NCBI RefSeq assembly: GCF_004799445.1
Contig: NZ_SSNA01000212.1
Location: 1-49,601, forward strand
Length of the DNA: 49,601 nt
From: Bradyrhizobium sp.
GTDB lineage: Bacteria > Pseudomonadota > Alphaproteobacteria > Rhizobiales > Xanthobacteraceae
Direction of reading: 5' to 3'
Part shown: one piece after another, positions 40,447 to 48,285 of the stretch
How positions within the stretch are numbered: the stretch's first letter is position 1
How the letters are laid out: the number at the start of each line of letters is the position of its first letter
Made by a program: the position numbers and the translations under genes
Notes under the pieces: model-generated
Database searches by the model: none
The model's input: the letters and a program-made list of their open reading frames with translations, nothing else
What the model was told of the DNA's origin: nothing

Positions 40447-41382
40447 TCAATTGCCGCCGGCGGGGGCTTGAGCCAGATAGGCCAACAGCTTCATCTCACG
40501 GCGCCCGCGCGTCACGGTGTCGAGCACCAGCCCCGACGAGACCGAGAGCATCGCCAGAATAACCAGACCCATCGACAGCACCGCGGTCGGCAGTCGGGGA
40601 ACGATGCCCTCCTCGAGATAGGTAATGACAATCGGGACCGCGAGGCCGACCGAGACCACGGTCAGAAAAACTCCGATCGCCGTGAAAAACCGCAACGGCT
40701 TTTCCGAGCGGTAGAGTTTCAGGATGGTACCGAGAATCCGCAGACCGTCACGCCAGGTGTTGAGCTTGCTGACCGACCCCTCCGGGCGGGCATAATACGG
40801 CGTCTCGATCTCCGCTACCGGCAACGCCAGCTCCAGCGCATGGACGCTCAACTCGGTCTCGATCTCGAAGCCATCCGACAGCACCGGAAAGGACTTGACG
40901 AACCGCCGCGAGAATACCCGGTACCCTGAAAGAATATCCCTGAAGGCCTGGCCAAAAACCGCCGACAGAAAACCCGTCAGCATCCGGTTGCCGGTACGGT
41001 GACCCGGCCGGTAGGCGGCCGCGGCCTGGTCGACCCGAAGACCGACCACCATGTCGAGACGATCCGACAACAGCGCCTCGATCATGCGGGGGGCGCTGGC
41101 GGCATCATAGGTCGCGTCGCCGTCGACCAGTACATAGATGTCGGCGTCGACGTCGGCGAACATGCGGCGCACCACATGACCCTTGCCCTGGCGGCGCTCG
41201 CCGCGCACCGTGGCGCCCGCATCGCGCGCCACCGCGACCGTGCGATCCGACGAATTGTTGTCGTAGACGAAGATATCGGCCGTGGGCAGCGCCTTGCGAA
41301 AATCGGCAATCACGGTGGCGACCGCCGCTTCCTCGTTGAAGCACGGCACCAAAACAGCAATCCGCACCGACAATGGTATCAT
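40447..41382 (-). CDS. Family 2 glycosyltransferase with C-terminal membrane helices
   Basis: A 311-residue GT2 protein. Nucleotide-sugar motifs are VLVPCFNEEAAVATVI, VYDNNSSDRTV and the D-x-D region VLVDGDATYD. The acceptor motif region is FRDILSGYRVFSRRFV. Two helices near the C-terminus (FTAIGVFLTVVSVGLAVPIVITYL and VLSMGLVILAMLSVSSGLVL) resemble dolichyl-phosphate or undecaprenyl-phosphate sugar synthases. It would charge a lipid carrier for the neighbouring polytopic protein. Confidence 0.88.
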   Translation of the reverse strand: MIPLSVRIAVLVPCFNEEAAVATVIADFRKALPTADIFVYDNNSSDRTVAVARDAGATVRGERRQGKGHVVRRMFADVDADIYVLVDGDATYDAASAPRMIEALLSDRLDMVVGLRVDQAAAAYRPGHRTGNRMLTGFLSAVFGQAFRDILSGYRVFSRRFVKSFPVLSDGFEIETELSVHALELALPVAEIETPYYARPEGSVSKLNTWRDGLRILGTILKLYRSEKPLRFFTAIGVFLTVVSVGLAVPIVITYLEEGIVPRLPTAVLSMGLVILAMLSVSSGLVLDTVTRGRREMKLLAYLAQAPAGGN

Positions 41383-41434
41383 TGCTGAAATGCCTGCCCC
41401 CTAAAGCCTGCCGACCGAGCTTCCCATAACACGA

Positions 41435-42589
41435 TCATGCGCTGGCTGCCCGCCCGATAACAGCGCCGTCCACCATTTCCGCAGGCTTGATCAGGGACGC
41501 AAACAGCAGGCTCCACAACGAAAGCATGGCGACCGGAACCGTATAGTATGGCGTGAAGACGGGATGGCTCATGAAGAAGGCAAGGTTCACCAGGAGATTT
41601 CCAGCCGTGACAGCAGCGACCCGTCTCGCGCCGCCCGCCCGGCCCGAACGCCACATGACCACCGTCCACAGACCCGCGAGCAGCAGCAAGACGAACTGCA
41701 AATCCGCCAGGTACTGCCGGATAACGCCGAAGCTGAAATCCGGAGGCGTCACATCGACCCCTCCGTAGGTCGTCGAAAACGGACTACCGGCGTTGATCGC
41801 ATTAGCAACCAGCGTCGGCGCCATCCCGGCCAGGAACGCCGCTGCAAACAGCACGCCCTGCAACGCCACCTCGATTTTTCGGGATATCAGCAGCGAAACG
41901 CCGAAAAACAGAAAGTATCCCGAGGAGAGAAACAGATTCGGCAATCTGAAATTCACCGACAGGCCAATGACGAGACCGGTCAGCCCCAGCAAGGCAACGC
42001 GATACCGGCTTTGCCCGGCAGAGAAAAAACGGGCGGTCAGGAGTCCAGCGAGCGCACAGGCCACCATGGTAGGCGCCACCGAATAGCTCGCCTTTGCGGG
42101 ATTGATCATCAGGTAGATCGCCAGGCAGCCGAAACCAGCCGCGAGCAAGATGGACGATCTGGCGCGCGCGTAAAGTATTGCGAGCAGCGCCAGCGCGAAG
42201 ACCACCAGCGTCGCCAGAACATACAGCGGGATCACCTGGAACCCCTGCGGAAACAGCGCCAGTACGAAGCCCGTGCCCGGCGGATACTGCATCACCCGCT
42301 TTTCGGTGGCCGGGATCCATGTGTGGCAGGGAGCCTCTGCCGTATCGTTCCAGGACTTGAAGCCCATCTCCCGCAATTTTGAAGACAGATAATGATCGTC
42401 ATCCCGGGAGATATCCGTGTTCAGGCCGTTCAGCCCAAATCTCTGGAACAGATGAGCCTGCCGCAAATAGCAGACATCGTCGTAGACGCCGCGGCTTTCG
42501 CTCCAGTGCGACATCGACCACACATTGCTGGCGAGGATGGCGAACAGCGCGAAAGCGCAAACGGCCTTCAGATATTTCATCGCTTCCAT
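41435..42589 (-). CDS. Polytopic membrane protein, possible lipid-linked glycosyltransferase
   Basis: About 384 residues with roughly nine hydrophobic helices. After the first helix comes a periplasmic loop with GVYDDVCYLRQAHLF, whose Asp-Asp recalls the catalytic Asp pair of GT-C enzymes, and later VMQYPPGTGFVLALFP, a Pro-Gly motif seen in such proteins. It follows the acyltransferase gene and precedes the GT2 gene on the same strand, so a role as a GT-C glycosyltransferase using the carrier-linked sugar is plausible but unproven. ATG 42589 or 42580 are both possible starts. Lower GC than neighbours. Confidence 0.65.
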   Translation of the reverse strand: MEAMKYLKAVCAFALFAILASNVWSMSHWSESRGVYDDVCYLRQAHLFQRFGLNGLNTDISRDDDHYLSSKLREMGFKSWNDTAEAPCHTWIPATEKRVMQYPPGTGFVLALFPQGFQVIPLYVLATLVVFALALLAILYARARSSILLAAGFGCLAIYLMINPAKASYSVAPTMVACALAGLLTARFFSAGQSRYRVALLGLTGLVIGLSVNFRLPNLFLSSGYFLFFGVSLLISRKIEVALQGVLFAAAFLAGMAPTLVANAINAGSPFSTTYGGVDVTPPDFSFGVIRQYLADLQFVLLLLAGLWTVVMWRSGRAGGARRVAAVTAGNLLVNLAFFMSHPVFTPYYTVPVAMLSLWSLLFASLIKPAEMVDGAVIGRAASA

Positions 42590-42696
42590 CGAACCGCGCA
42601 AAAACAGACCATCGAAACAACCGCTGTTTCATTCTGTCGAAAATCCGGGATATCCAAGCGTAATTAACCAGCCACGGCAAGCCGCACCGGTTTGCG

Positions 42697-44613
42697 TCAA
42701 TTTTCTAGAAACCGCCGGAATACATCCGCGCTCCGGTTCACCATGTAGGTCGATCCGGCAAGCGTCAGGTGAATGCGATTGGAATAAAGCCAAATCCCGT
42801 CTTTGACGACCGGGCACTCCGCGTCGCAAAAGTAATCTATCGGCCGCAGCAATTCGACCTTGTCGGGCCATTTGGCCTGGACCCTGGAAAGCATCTGATC
42901 AATTTTCGCCGTAGACCTTTCGGCTTGCTCCCGGGTTTTCGTCGGACAGGGCGGTTGAGGCGCGTGCGGAAGCGGTCCCTGCAACAGCCGGGGACGATTG
43001 ATGGGGCAGCCGGGATCCGGTTGCTCGCCGATCATCAGGATGCGCCTGCCATCGGCGACAAGCCTCCCGATCGTTCGTTCCAGGCCCTGCTGCAATTTGG
43101 TGAACGAATTGCCGTCGGACATCGAACTCTCGGCCGGTTCCAGGTCGTCGTTGATCGCTGCGTCGCTATAGAGACTCCACTTCTCCACGAAGATGATCGG
43201 CAAATTCGTTTGACGGACACGCTCCAGCGTCTGGTCACGCGCCAGTCTGCACTCTTCCTGTCGCGGTGACCTCAGCGTCGCTCCATAGAGAACGGGGCAG
43301 CCGGCGCCTCCCATCACGTGAACGTTCATGTTCAGCTGCTCCATGATCGGCCCAAGGCCGAAAGCATATTCGGCGATCAGGGAATCGCCGGTCAATTCAA
43401 AACCTACCGGGCCCTGAAAGTGCCGTATGTCGCGGCCGGTCGGAAAATCCTCCAAATGCTCCAACTCGGCCTGAGCTTTGGGCATCCGCCAAGCGAAGCC
43501 CTTCGATATGAAGGTGAGGTGGGTAACCGCGGCCAGCGCGAGAACCACCGACCAAAAACCGACAGCATTTCCTAGAACATTGGCCGATCGTAACCCCGAA
43601 GATTGAATGAACCGGCGCTCGATCAACAAATTCATCGCGGTTGCGACAGCGACCATGAGGACCACCATCGTCAAGATCCCTGCCCGGCCATTGGCCGCGT
43701 CGTCGCCAAAAATGAAGCGCGCGAAAAAAATGATGGGCCAGTGGCAAAGATAGAGCGAATACGAAATGGCGCCGATTGAAACCGCCGTGGCGTTGGTGAG
43801 GATCATGGATACCCGGGCCTTGCCGCCGGCCCAGATCGTTGCGGCCGCACCCAGGCAAGGCAAGAGAATGGTTGCCTCCAGATGCGGCATATCCGACCTG
43901 AACAAAAGTACGCTCGCCGCGATACAAAGCAGGCCGGCTGCGGAAAGCCATTCAGCGGCGGCTTCACCGAGACGGAATCGTCTCTCGCAGAGAAGAACCA
44001 GTGCGCCGCAGGCGAACTCGGCAATTCGAAACGGCATCAGAAAAAATACCGCGAGCGGATCCACTTTGGCCACAAGGGTTGAAGCGAGGATGGATGCAAG
44101 CGCCGCGACGGTGATGCCTTCAAACGTCCGGCCTACCCTCCATGCCAAAACAATGAAGACCGGCCAGAGCAAATAAAACTGCTCCTCGAGCGACAGCGAC
44201 CAGCAATGCAGCAGAGCCAGCTCGTCCGAATTCGGGGCAAAGTACTGATGGGATTCCCGCCAGTACTGAATATTCGAAATCGACAGAAGGGCGTGCGTGC
44301 CCTCCTTGGCCACGTCGAGAAACATGATCGGCGCGCACCACAGGGCGCCCGCGAGATAGGTGGCGACGACGGTGAAGATCAGCGCGGGATAAATTCGCCG
44401 CGTCCTGCGCACATAAAACTGACCAAATGAAAAGCGACCGGCCTGCAGATCGGCCAGAATATTGCGGGTGATGAGATAGCCGGAAATGACAAAGAAAATA
44501 TCGACGCCGACGAAGCCTCCCTGAAAGCCATCGACCTTCAAATGAAACAGCACGACGGCAATGACCGCGACGGCGCGCAGTCCGGCGATCTCTGCGCGAA
44601 AATGATTAGTCAT
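42697..44613 (-). CDS. OafA-type acyltransferase with C-terminal SGNH domain
   Basis: A 638-residue fusion. Residues 1 to about 370 are the acyltransferase-3 membrane domain with ten or more helices (EIAGLRAVAVIAVVLFHLKV, FVGVDIFFVISGYLI, LSLEEQFYLLWPVFI). From about 395 to 638 is a periplasmic SGNH-like esterase domain with GDS at 409-411 and IHLTLAG with His615. Such proteins O-acetylate LPS or exopolysaccharide. The residue three before the SGNH His is Asn612 instead of the usual Asp (NRIH). It lies next to two glycan genes, which supports a surface-polysaccharide role. Confidence 0.92.
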   Translation of the reverse strand: MTNHFRAEIAGLRAVAVIAVVLFHLKVDGFQGGFVGVDIFFVISGYLITRNILADLQAGRFSFGQFYVRRTRRIYPALIFTVVATYLAGALWCAPIMFLDVAKEGTHALLSISNIQYWRESHQYFAPNSDELALLHCWSLSLEEQFYLLWPVFIVLAWRVGRTFEGITVAALASILASTLVAKVDPLAVFFLMPFRIAEFACGALVLLCERRFRLGEAAAEWLSAAGLLCIAASVLLFRSDMPHLEATILLPCLGAAATIWAGGKARVSMILTNATAVSIGAISYSLYLCHWPIIFFARFIFGDDAANGRAGILTMVVLMVAVATAMNLLIERRFIQSSGLRSANVLGNAVGFWSVVLALAAVTHLTFISKGFAWRMPKAQAELEHLEDFPTGRDIRHFQGPVGFELTGDSLIAEYAFGLGPIMEQLNMNVHVMGGAGCPVLYGATLRSPRQEECRLARDQTLERVRQTNLPIIFVEKWSLYSDAAINDDLEPAESSMSDGNSFTKLQQGLERTIGRLVADGRRILMIGEQPDPGCPINRPRLLQGPLPHAPQPPCPTKTREQAERSTAKIDQMLSRVQAKWPDKVELLRPIDYFCDAECPVVKDGIWLYSNRIHLTLAGSTYMVNRSADVFRRFLEN

Positions 44614-45020
44614 GTGTGCTGGTCGGGCCGCCCCTGCGAGCTCGAACGGCGCGCGCGTCGACCGGGCGGCTGCCGGTCGGATTGGCGAAGCGACGTTGGC
44701 CGTGACAGCCGAAGCCCTTCACCGCTGCGATGCCGCGCCGGGATGCAATACGCGGCAGAAAGTCCAGTTTCTTCACCAAGTGGGCACCGCTGTTCTGGCG
44801 CGCCGCTTCTACCACCATGAGCCCTTCGCGAACAAGCGCGTTCGCGGCATGCTTCAGGCCGGCTTTCTGCGCGCGTAGGCAAGCAATCCGCAGCCACATG
44901 TGGAACAGGAATGGATGGCCTCGTCGCTTCGCTCCCTTGCGCAAACGCTTCGCGTTTGTCGCAGGCCACCGAACAACGCAGGCGGAGAGCGCTGCTCCCG
45001 CGGATCGCGGAGAGAGCTCC
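44614..45020. other. Gene-free stretch with a partial palindromic repeat
   Basis: In 407 bases no ORF shows a recognisable domain, although several overlapping frames are open on both strands. Positions 44931-44966 repeat exactly the 36-base segment found at 8030-8065, but the left and right ends of that element are missing here. The rest (44640-44880) could be a decayed gene; I cannot name it. Confidence 0.5.
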
Positions 45021-45506
45021 CTAGCGCCAGGTTGCAACCGGCTCACGGCCTTCGATTACTTCCGATATCCGCAACCGTGTTCCCGTGGTCGTCTCCGCCG
45101 GCAGCGCTCCCACGTCGAAAAACCCGCACCCGACAATCTCGCGGTTCGGCTCCGGCAGGCGATCCTGCCTGAAATGCCTGACCAGATAGACCGCGACATG
45201 ATCGCGGCGAGAGATGTGGCTGTTGAAGAAAAGGCCGTGCAGCGCAGGCTTGCCGGTCAATTCAATTCGTCCTTCTTCCTGCAATTCGCGTTGCAATGCA
45301 TCGCGGAAGGATTCGCCGGTTTCTACGCCGCCGCCCGGCAGGTGCCAGCCGGCGACATAGCTGTGCTTGACCAGAAATACGCGATTTTCACCGTCGAGTA
45401 CGACGGCGCGGACCCCGAGCGTCATGCCGCGGGCGAACCGCCAATAGAAATGAAACATCCGCCGCAGCGCCGGCTCAAGGCTCCGTCGCAGGTTCTGCAG
45501 GTTCAT
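45021..45506 (-). CDS. NUDIX hydrolase
   Basis: A 161-residue NUDIX protein. The NUDIX box is GGGVETGESFRDALQRELQEEG, a full match to G-x5-E-x7-R-E-x2-E-E-x-G, preceded by VFLVKHSYVAGWHLPGG. This arrangement (short helix, HSY...WHLPGGG) is found in NUDIX proteins near lipid or surface-glycan genes. I used ATG 45506 (MNLQNLRRSLEP); an earlier Met at 45602 adds an unconserved lead. Substrate unknown. Confidence 0.88.
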   Translation of the reverse strand: MNLQNLRRSLEPALRRMFHFYWRFARGMTLGVRAVVLDGENRVFLVKHSYVAGWHLPGGGVETGESFRDALQRELQEEGRIELTGKPALHGLFFNSHISRRDHVAVYLVRHFRQDRLPEPNREIVGCGFFDVGALPAETTTGTRLRISEVIEGREPVATWR

Positions 45507-45652
45507 CGTCACGGAAACCCCCGGATATGCGGACGGCGCGTTTGATCCTTGCATCGCGACAGCCAGCTTGCCAATACATTCCCGGATATTGCAGGATATC
45601 ATGAGGCGATCGTGTGGCGGCTCGTTCGCGTAACCAACAGAAGCGGATACAG

Positions 45653-46546
45653 ATGATGGCGGCCTTCACCCTTGCCCATCTGTCCGATCCGCATCTTCCG
45701 CCGCTGCCAAGCCTGCGGCTCTCCGAGCTCGTCGGCAAGCGCGCGTTCGGCTATCTCAACTGGACGCGCAACCGGCATAAATTCCACAGCCGCGACGTGC
45801 TCGATGCGCTGGTATCGGACATGCAGGCGCAGACGCCGGATCACATCGTGGTCACAGGCGATCTCGTCAATCTGGCGCTCGAAGCCGAGTTCGCGCCGTC
45901 GCGGGCATGGCTGGAAAGCGTCGGCCCGCCGGACCTGGTCACGGTCATCCCGGGCAATCACGACGCCTATGTTCGCGCCACCCGGCATCGTTTTGCGGAG
46001 GCCTGGACCAACTATCTCGTCGGCGACGATGCGCCCGATCGCGGCGTGGAATTTCCCGCCGTGCGCCGCCGCGGCCCGCTGGCGCTGATCAGCGTGTCCT
46101 CGGCGGTGCCGACGGCGCCGCTGATGGCGACGGGGTGGCTTGGACGAAGCCAGCTGGAGGCGCTCGATCGCGTCCTGGCCGGGCTTTCCGCCGAACAGGC
46201 GTTCCGCGTGCTGCTGATCCACCACCCGCTGCGCTCGGACGCGCGCGCCAAGCGGCTGACCGATGCGCCCCAATTGCTTGCGCTTCTCAAGCGGCAAGGC
46301 GTGGAGCTGGTCCTGCACGGGCACGATCACGTTCATTCCACGATCTGGATCGACGGGCCGAACGGTTCGATTCCGGCGATCGGCGTGCCATCGGCCTCCG
46401 CGCTCGCGCATGGCCGCTATCCCGCGGCGGCCTATAATCTGTTTTCAATCGAGCGTGACGGCGCGGCGTGGCGATGTGAGCAGAGGGTACGGGGTTTCGG
46501 ACAGCGCGCCGGCGTCCGCGAGTTCAGGCGGGTGAGGTTGTCGTAG
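45653..46546 (+). CDS. Calcineurin-like metallophosphoesterase
   Basis: A 297-residue phosphoesterase. Metal-binding motifs are in order: LAHLSDPHL (D-x-H), VVTGDLVN (GD), IPGNHDAY (GNHD), LLIHHPL (H) and LHGHDHVH (GH-x-H). It resembles the cyclic-nucleotide/3',5'-cAMP phosphodiesterase (CpdA-like) and related groups, but substrate specificity cannot be read. It is divergent from the NUDIX gene and convergent with the glycine-rich gene. ATG 45653 or 45656 are equivalent. Confidence 0.92.
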   Translation: MMAAFTLAHLSDPHLPPLPSLRLSELVGKRAFGYLNWTRNRHKFHSRDVLDALVSDMQAQTPDHIVVTGDLVNLALEAEFAPSRAWLESVGPPDLVTVIPGNHDAYVRATRHRFAEAWTNYLVGDDAPDRGVEFPAVRRRGPLALISVSSAVPTAPLMATGWLGRSQLEALDRVLAGLSAEQAFRVLLIHHPLRSDARAKRLTDAPQLLALLKRQGVELVLHGHDHVHSTIWIDGPNGSIPAIGVPSASALAHGRYPAAAYNLFSIERDGAAWRCEQRVRGFGQRAGVREFRRVRLS

Positions 46547-46558
46547 CGGCGCCGAGCA

Positions 46559-47302
46559 TCAATCGCCGCCTCCTCCGCCACAGCCTCCACCGCCGCACCC
46601 GCCGCCTCCGTCGCCGCCGCCACCATCTCCGCCGTGGCCTCCGCCGGCATCGCCGTGACCGCCGTGCCCGCCCCCGTCGTTGCCGGAATCGCCGAAACCG
46701 GCGGAGCTGCCATCGATCGAACTATCGGCAAAATCGCCACCGCAATAGGCGACGCCGCTGCCGTTTTTCCGCAGCTGCTCGCATTGCGGGTGATAGACGA
46801 ACCCATCCGGAATATTCAGCTTGCTGTCCAGGGCAAACAGCAGCGGCAGCCGTGTCGGGTTGACCGGGTCGATGCTCTCATACTTGCAGCAGTACCACCA
46901 CACGCGGCGGAGGCCCTCGTTGCTCTTGCGATGCTCGCTGAGCACCACCGCCGGCGTATGATGCAAGAAACCGCCGAACGCGCGCCGGCAAAATGCATCA
47001 TATTCGCGCGTATAGAGGATGAATTCATGCCACAGGTCGTCGGCGACCTGCGACGGCATCGAGACGTAGCGCTTGCCGCTCATCAGATAGGCGATGAAGA
47101 ACTGACGCAGGCCGCGCGAAACCAGCGCGCTGTCCTTGCGCTCAAGCCCGGCGCGATGTTTCTCAAGCCGATCGAGCAGGCCCGGCGGCCAGCGATAGGT
47201 CCGGATGAACTCGGCCCGTCGCAGATGCTGCCACTTGCGGAATAATGAGACGGCGACAATCGTTGCAAGGAGCGCGAGCGCGATCGGAACGCCTGAAGTC
47301 AC
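46559..47302 (-). CDS. GRDP-like protein with Cys/Gly-rich tail
   Basis: A 247-residue protein with one N-terminal membrane helix (PIALALLATIVAVSLF). Its domain contains VADDLWHEFILYTREYDAFC then FGGFLHHTP, matching the W-H-x-x-x-L-Y-T...Y-x-x-F-C...H-x-P signature of glycine-rich domain-containing (GRDP-like) proteins, first described in plants. The last 50 residues are almost only Gly, Asp, His and Cys (GGGCGGGGCGGGGGD), a tail seen in other bacterial TIGR04222-type proteins. The start is GTG at 47302. Function unknown; the His/Cys tail may bind metal. Confidence 0.72.
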   Translation of the reverse strand: MTSGVPIALALLATIVAVSLFRKWQHLRRAEFIRTYRWPPGLLDRLEKHRAGLERKDSALVSRGLRQFFIAYLMSGKRYVSMPSQVADDLWHEFILYTREYDAFCRRAFGGFLHHTPAVVLSEHRKSNEGLRRVWWYCCKYESIDPVNPTRLPLLFALDSKLNIPDGFVYHPQCEQLRKNGSGVAYCGGDFADSSIDGSSAGFGDSGNDGGGHGGHGDAGGGHGGDGGGGDGGGGCGGGGCGGGGGD

Positions 47303-47324
47303 GACCGCTCCTTTGGTCCTGGAC

Positions 47325-47882
47325 CTAGAGGCCGCGCAGTGCGGTAAACAGCGCCAGGCCGAACAGCGCGACCGCGCCGAGGATGAAGCCGAGCGCGAAG
47401 GTCCAGAAAGCGCTGCGGCGCGGCTTTTCGACCACGGCAGGTGCGGCCATCGGGGTCGCGACCAGCGCGTGTTCGCGCTCGATCATGCGGCGCGCAACGT
47501 AATCGGTGACGGCGTCGACGATGGCGGCGATGTCATGGGATTCGGCAATCACGATGCGGCCGAAACGGGTATCCTGCACGAAACGATAGATGCGCTTGTC
47601 GCGCCCCATCAGGACGTGAGCCACCACGTCGACCCACAGCCGCGGTGTCTCGCCCTGGCTGATGCCGCGATCGAACAGATCGATGGTGTTGGAAATTTGC
47701 GCAAACAGGGGATCGAGCGCCTCGTTCAGAATTTCCAGCCGGGCAACTTCCGCATCGCGCAGGTCGACGACGACGCCGGTGCGATCGGCAGCCTCGATCC
47801 GCGCCTGCCGGAGCGCATCGCGCAGCCGCAGCGGACGCGCATCACCGGCGGCTTCGCTCCCGGTATTTTGTGCCTCTGACAT
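47325..47882 (-). CDS. Conserved tail-anchored protein of unknown function
   Basis: A 185-residue protein with an acidic N-terminus, a helical core (VVVDLRDAEVARLEILNEALDPLF, RLWVDVVAHVLMGRDKRIYRFV) and a single C-terminal transmembrane helix (FWTFALGFILGAVALFGLALF). No domain is recognised. It is upstream of the GRDP-like gene by 22 bases on the same strand, so the two are probably co-transcribed. Confidence 0.7.
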   Translation of the reverse strand: MSEAQNTGSEAAGDARPLRLRDALRQARIEAADRTGVVVDLRDAEVARLEILNEALDPLFAQISNTIDLFDRGISQGETPRLWVDVVAHVLMGRDKRIYRFVQDTRFGRIVIAESHDIAAIVDAVTDYVARRMIEREHALVATPMAAPAVVEKPRRSAFWTFALGFILGAVALFGLALFTALRGL

Positions 47883-47909
47883 AAGCTGGCGGCCTTGTCC
47901 TGATGGGTT

Positions 47910-48004
47910 GCGGATGCCGTTAAACTATCAGTAACCAGGCCATCCGCAAAGGCCGTTTGCTCCCAAAGACTTACGCCTTTGGCGAGCGGCAAACGCGAGC
48001 GGCC
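47910..48004. repeat. Double hairpin between the DUF4170 gene and the tail-anchored gene
   Basis: GCGGATG (47910-47916) pairs with CATCCGC (47941-47947). A second hairpin is GTTTGC...CCCAAAG (from 47955) with CTTTGGC...GCAAAC (ending 47994), bordered by GGCC at 47951 and 48001. It lies in a 181-base intergenic gap. It may terminate the aceA-DUF4170 transcript. Confidence 0.6.
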
Positions 48005-48063
48005 CCGCCCGGCATGACCGGAGGAGGCCGCTGTTGTCCTTGGACGTCTTCTTATTCGATAGA

Positions 48064-48273
48064 TCAGGCCGGAACGCGCGAGGGCTCTTCCACGATGGAG
48101 AAGCGCACGCCGGCCTTGTGGCGGTTCTCTTCCGAGACCACGCGCCAGGCATCCTCGGCTTCCTTGCGGGTCTTGAACGGGCCCTGAACCTGGGCCGAAC
48201 CTTCCACAAGCTTGTGGAAGTTCATCGAACCGAACTCGCCGCCGATCACCCAGAAATTACTGCCGTTGTTCAT
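48064..48273 (-). CDS. DUF4170 small protein
   Basis: A 69-residue protein (NFWVIGGEFGSMNFHKLVEG, GPFKTRKEAEDAWRVVSEENRHKAGVRF) of the DUF4170 family, which is found mainly in alphaproteobacteria. AAGGAGG lies 7 bases before the ATG and the gap to the aceA stop codon is only 12 bases, so the pair is an operon. Function unknown. Confidence 0.88.
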   Translation of the reverse strand: MNNGSNFWVIGGEFGSMNFHKLVEGSAQVQGPFKTRKEAEDAWRVVSEENRHKAGVRFSIVEEPSRVPA

Positions 48274-48285
48274 GATAGCCTCCTT

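Noticed and set aside
46559..46680. Repetitive CCGCC-rich tract resembling a repeat array
   Set aside because: It encodes the Gly/Cys-rich tail of the GRDP-like protein. Spacers of fixed length and palindromic repeats are absent, so it is not CRISPR.
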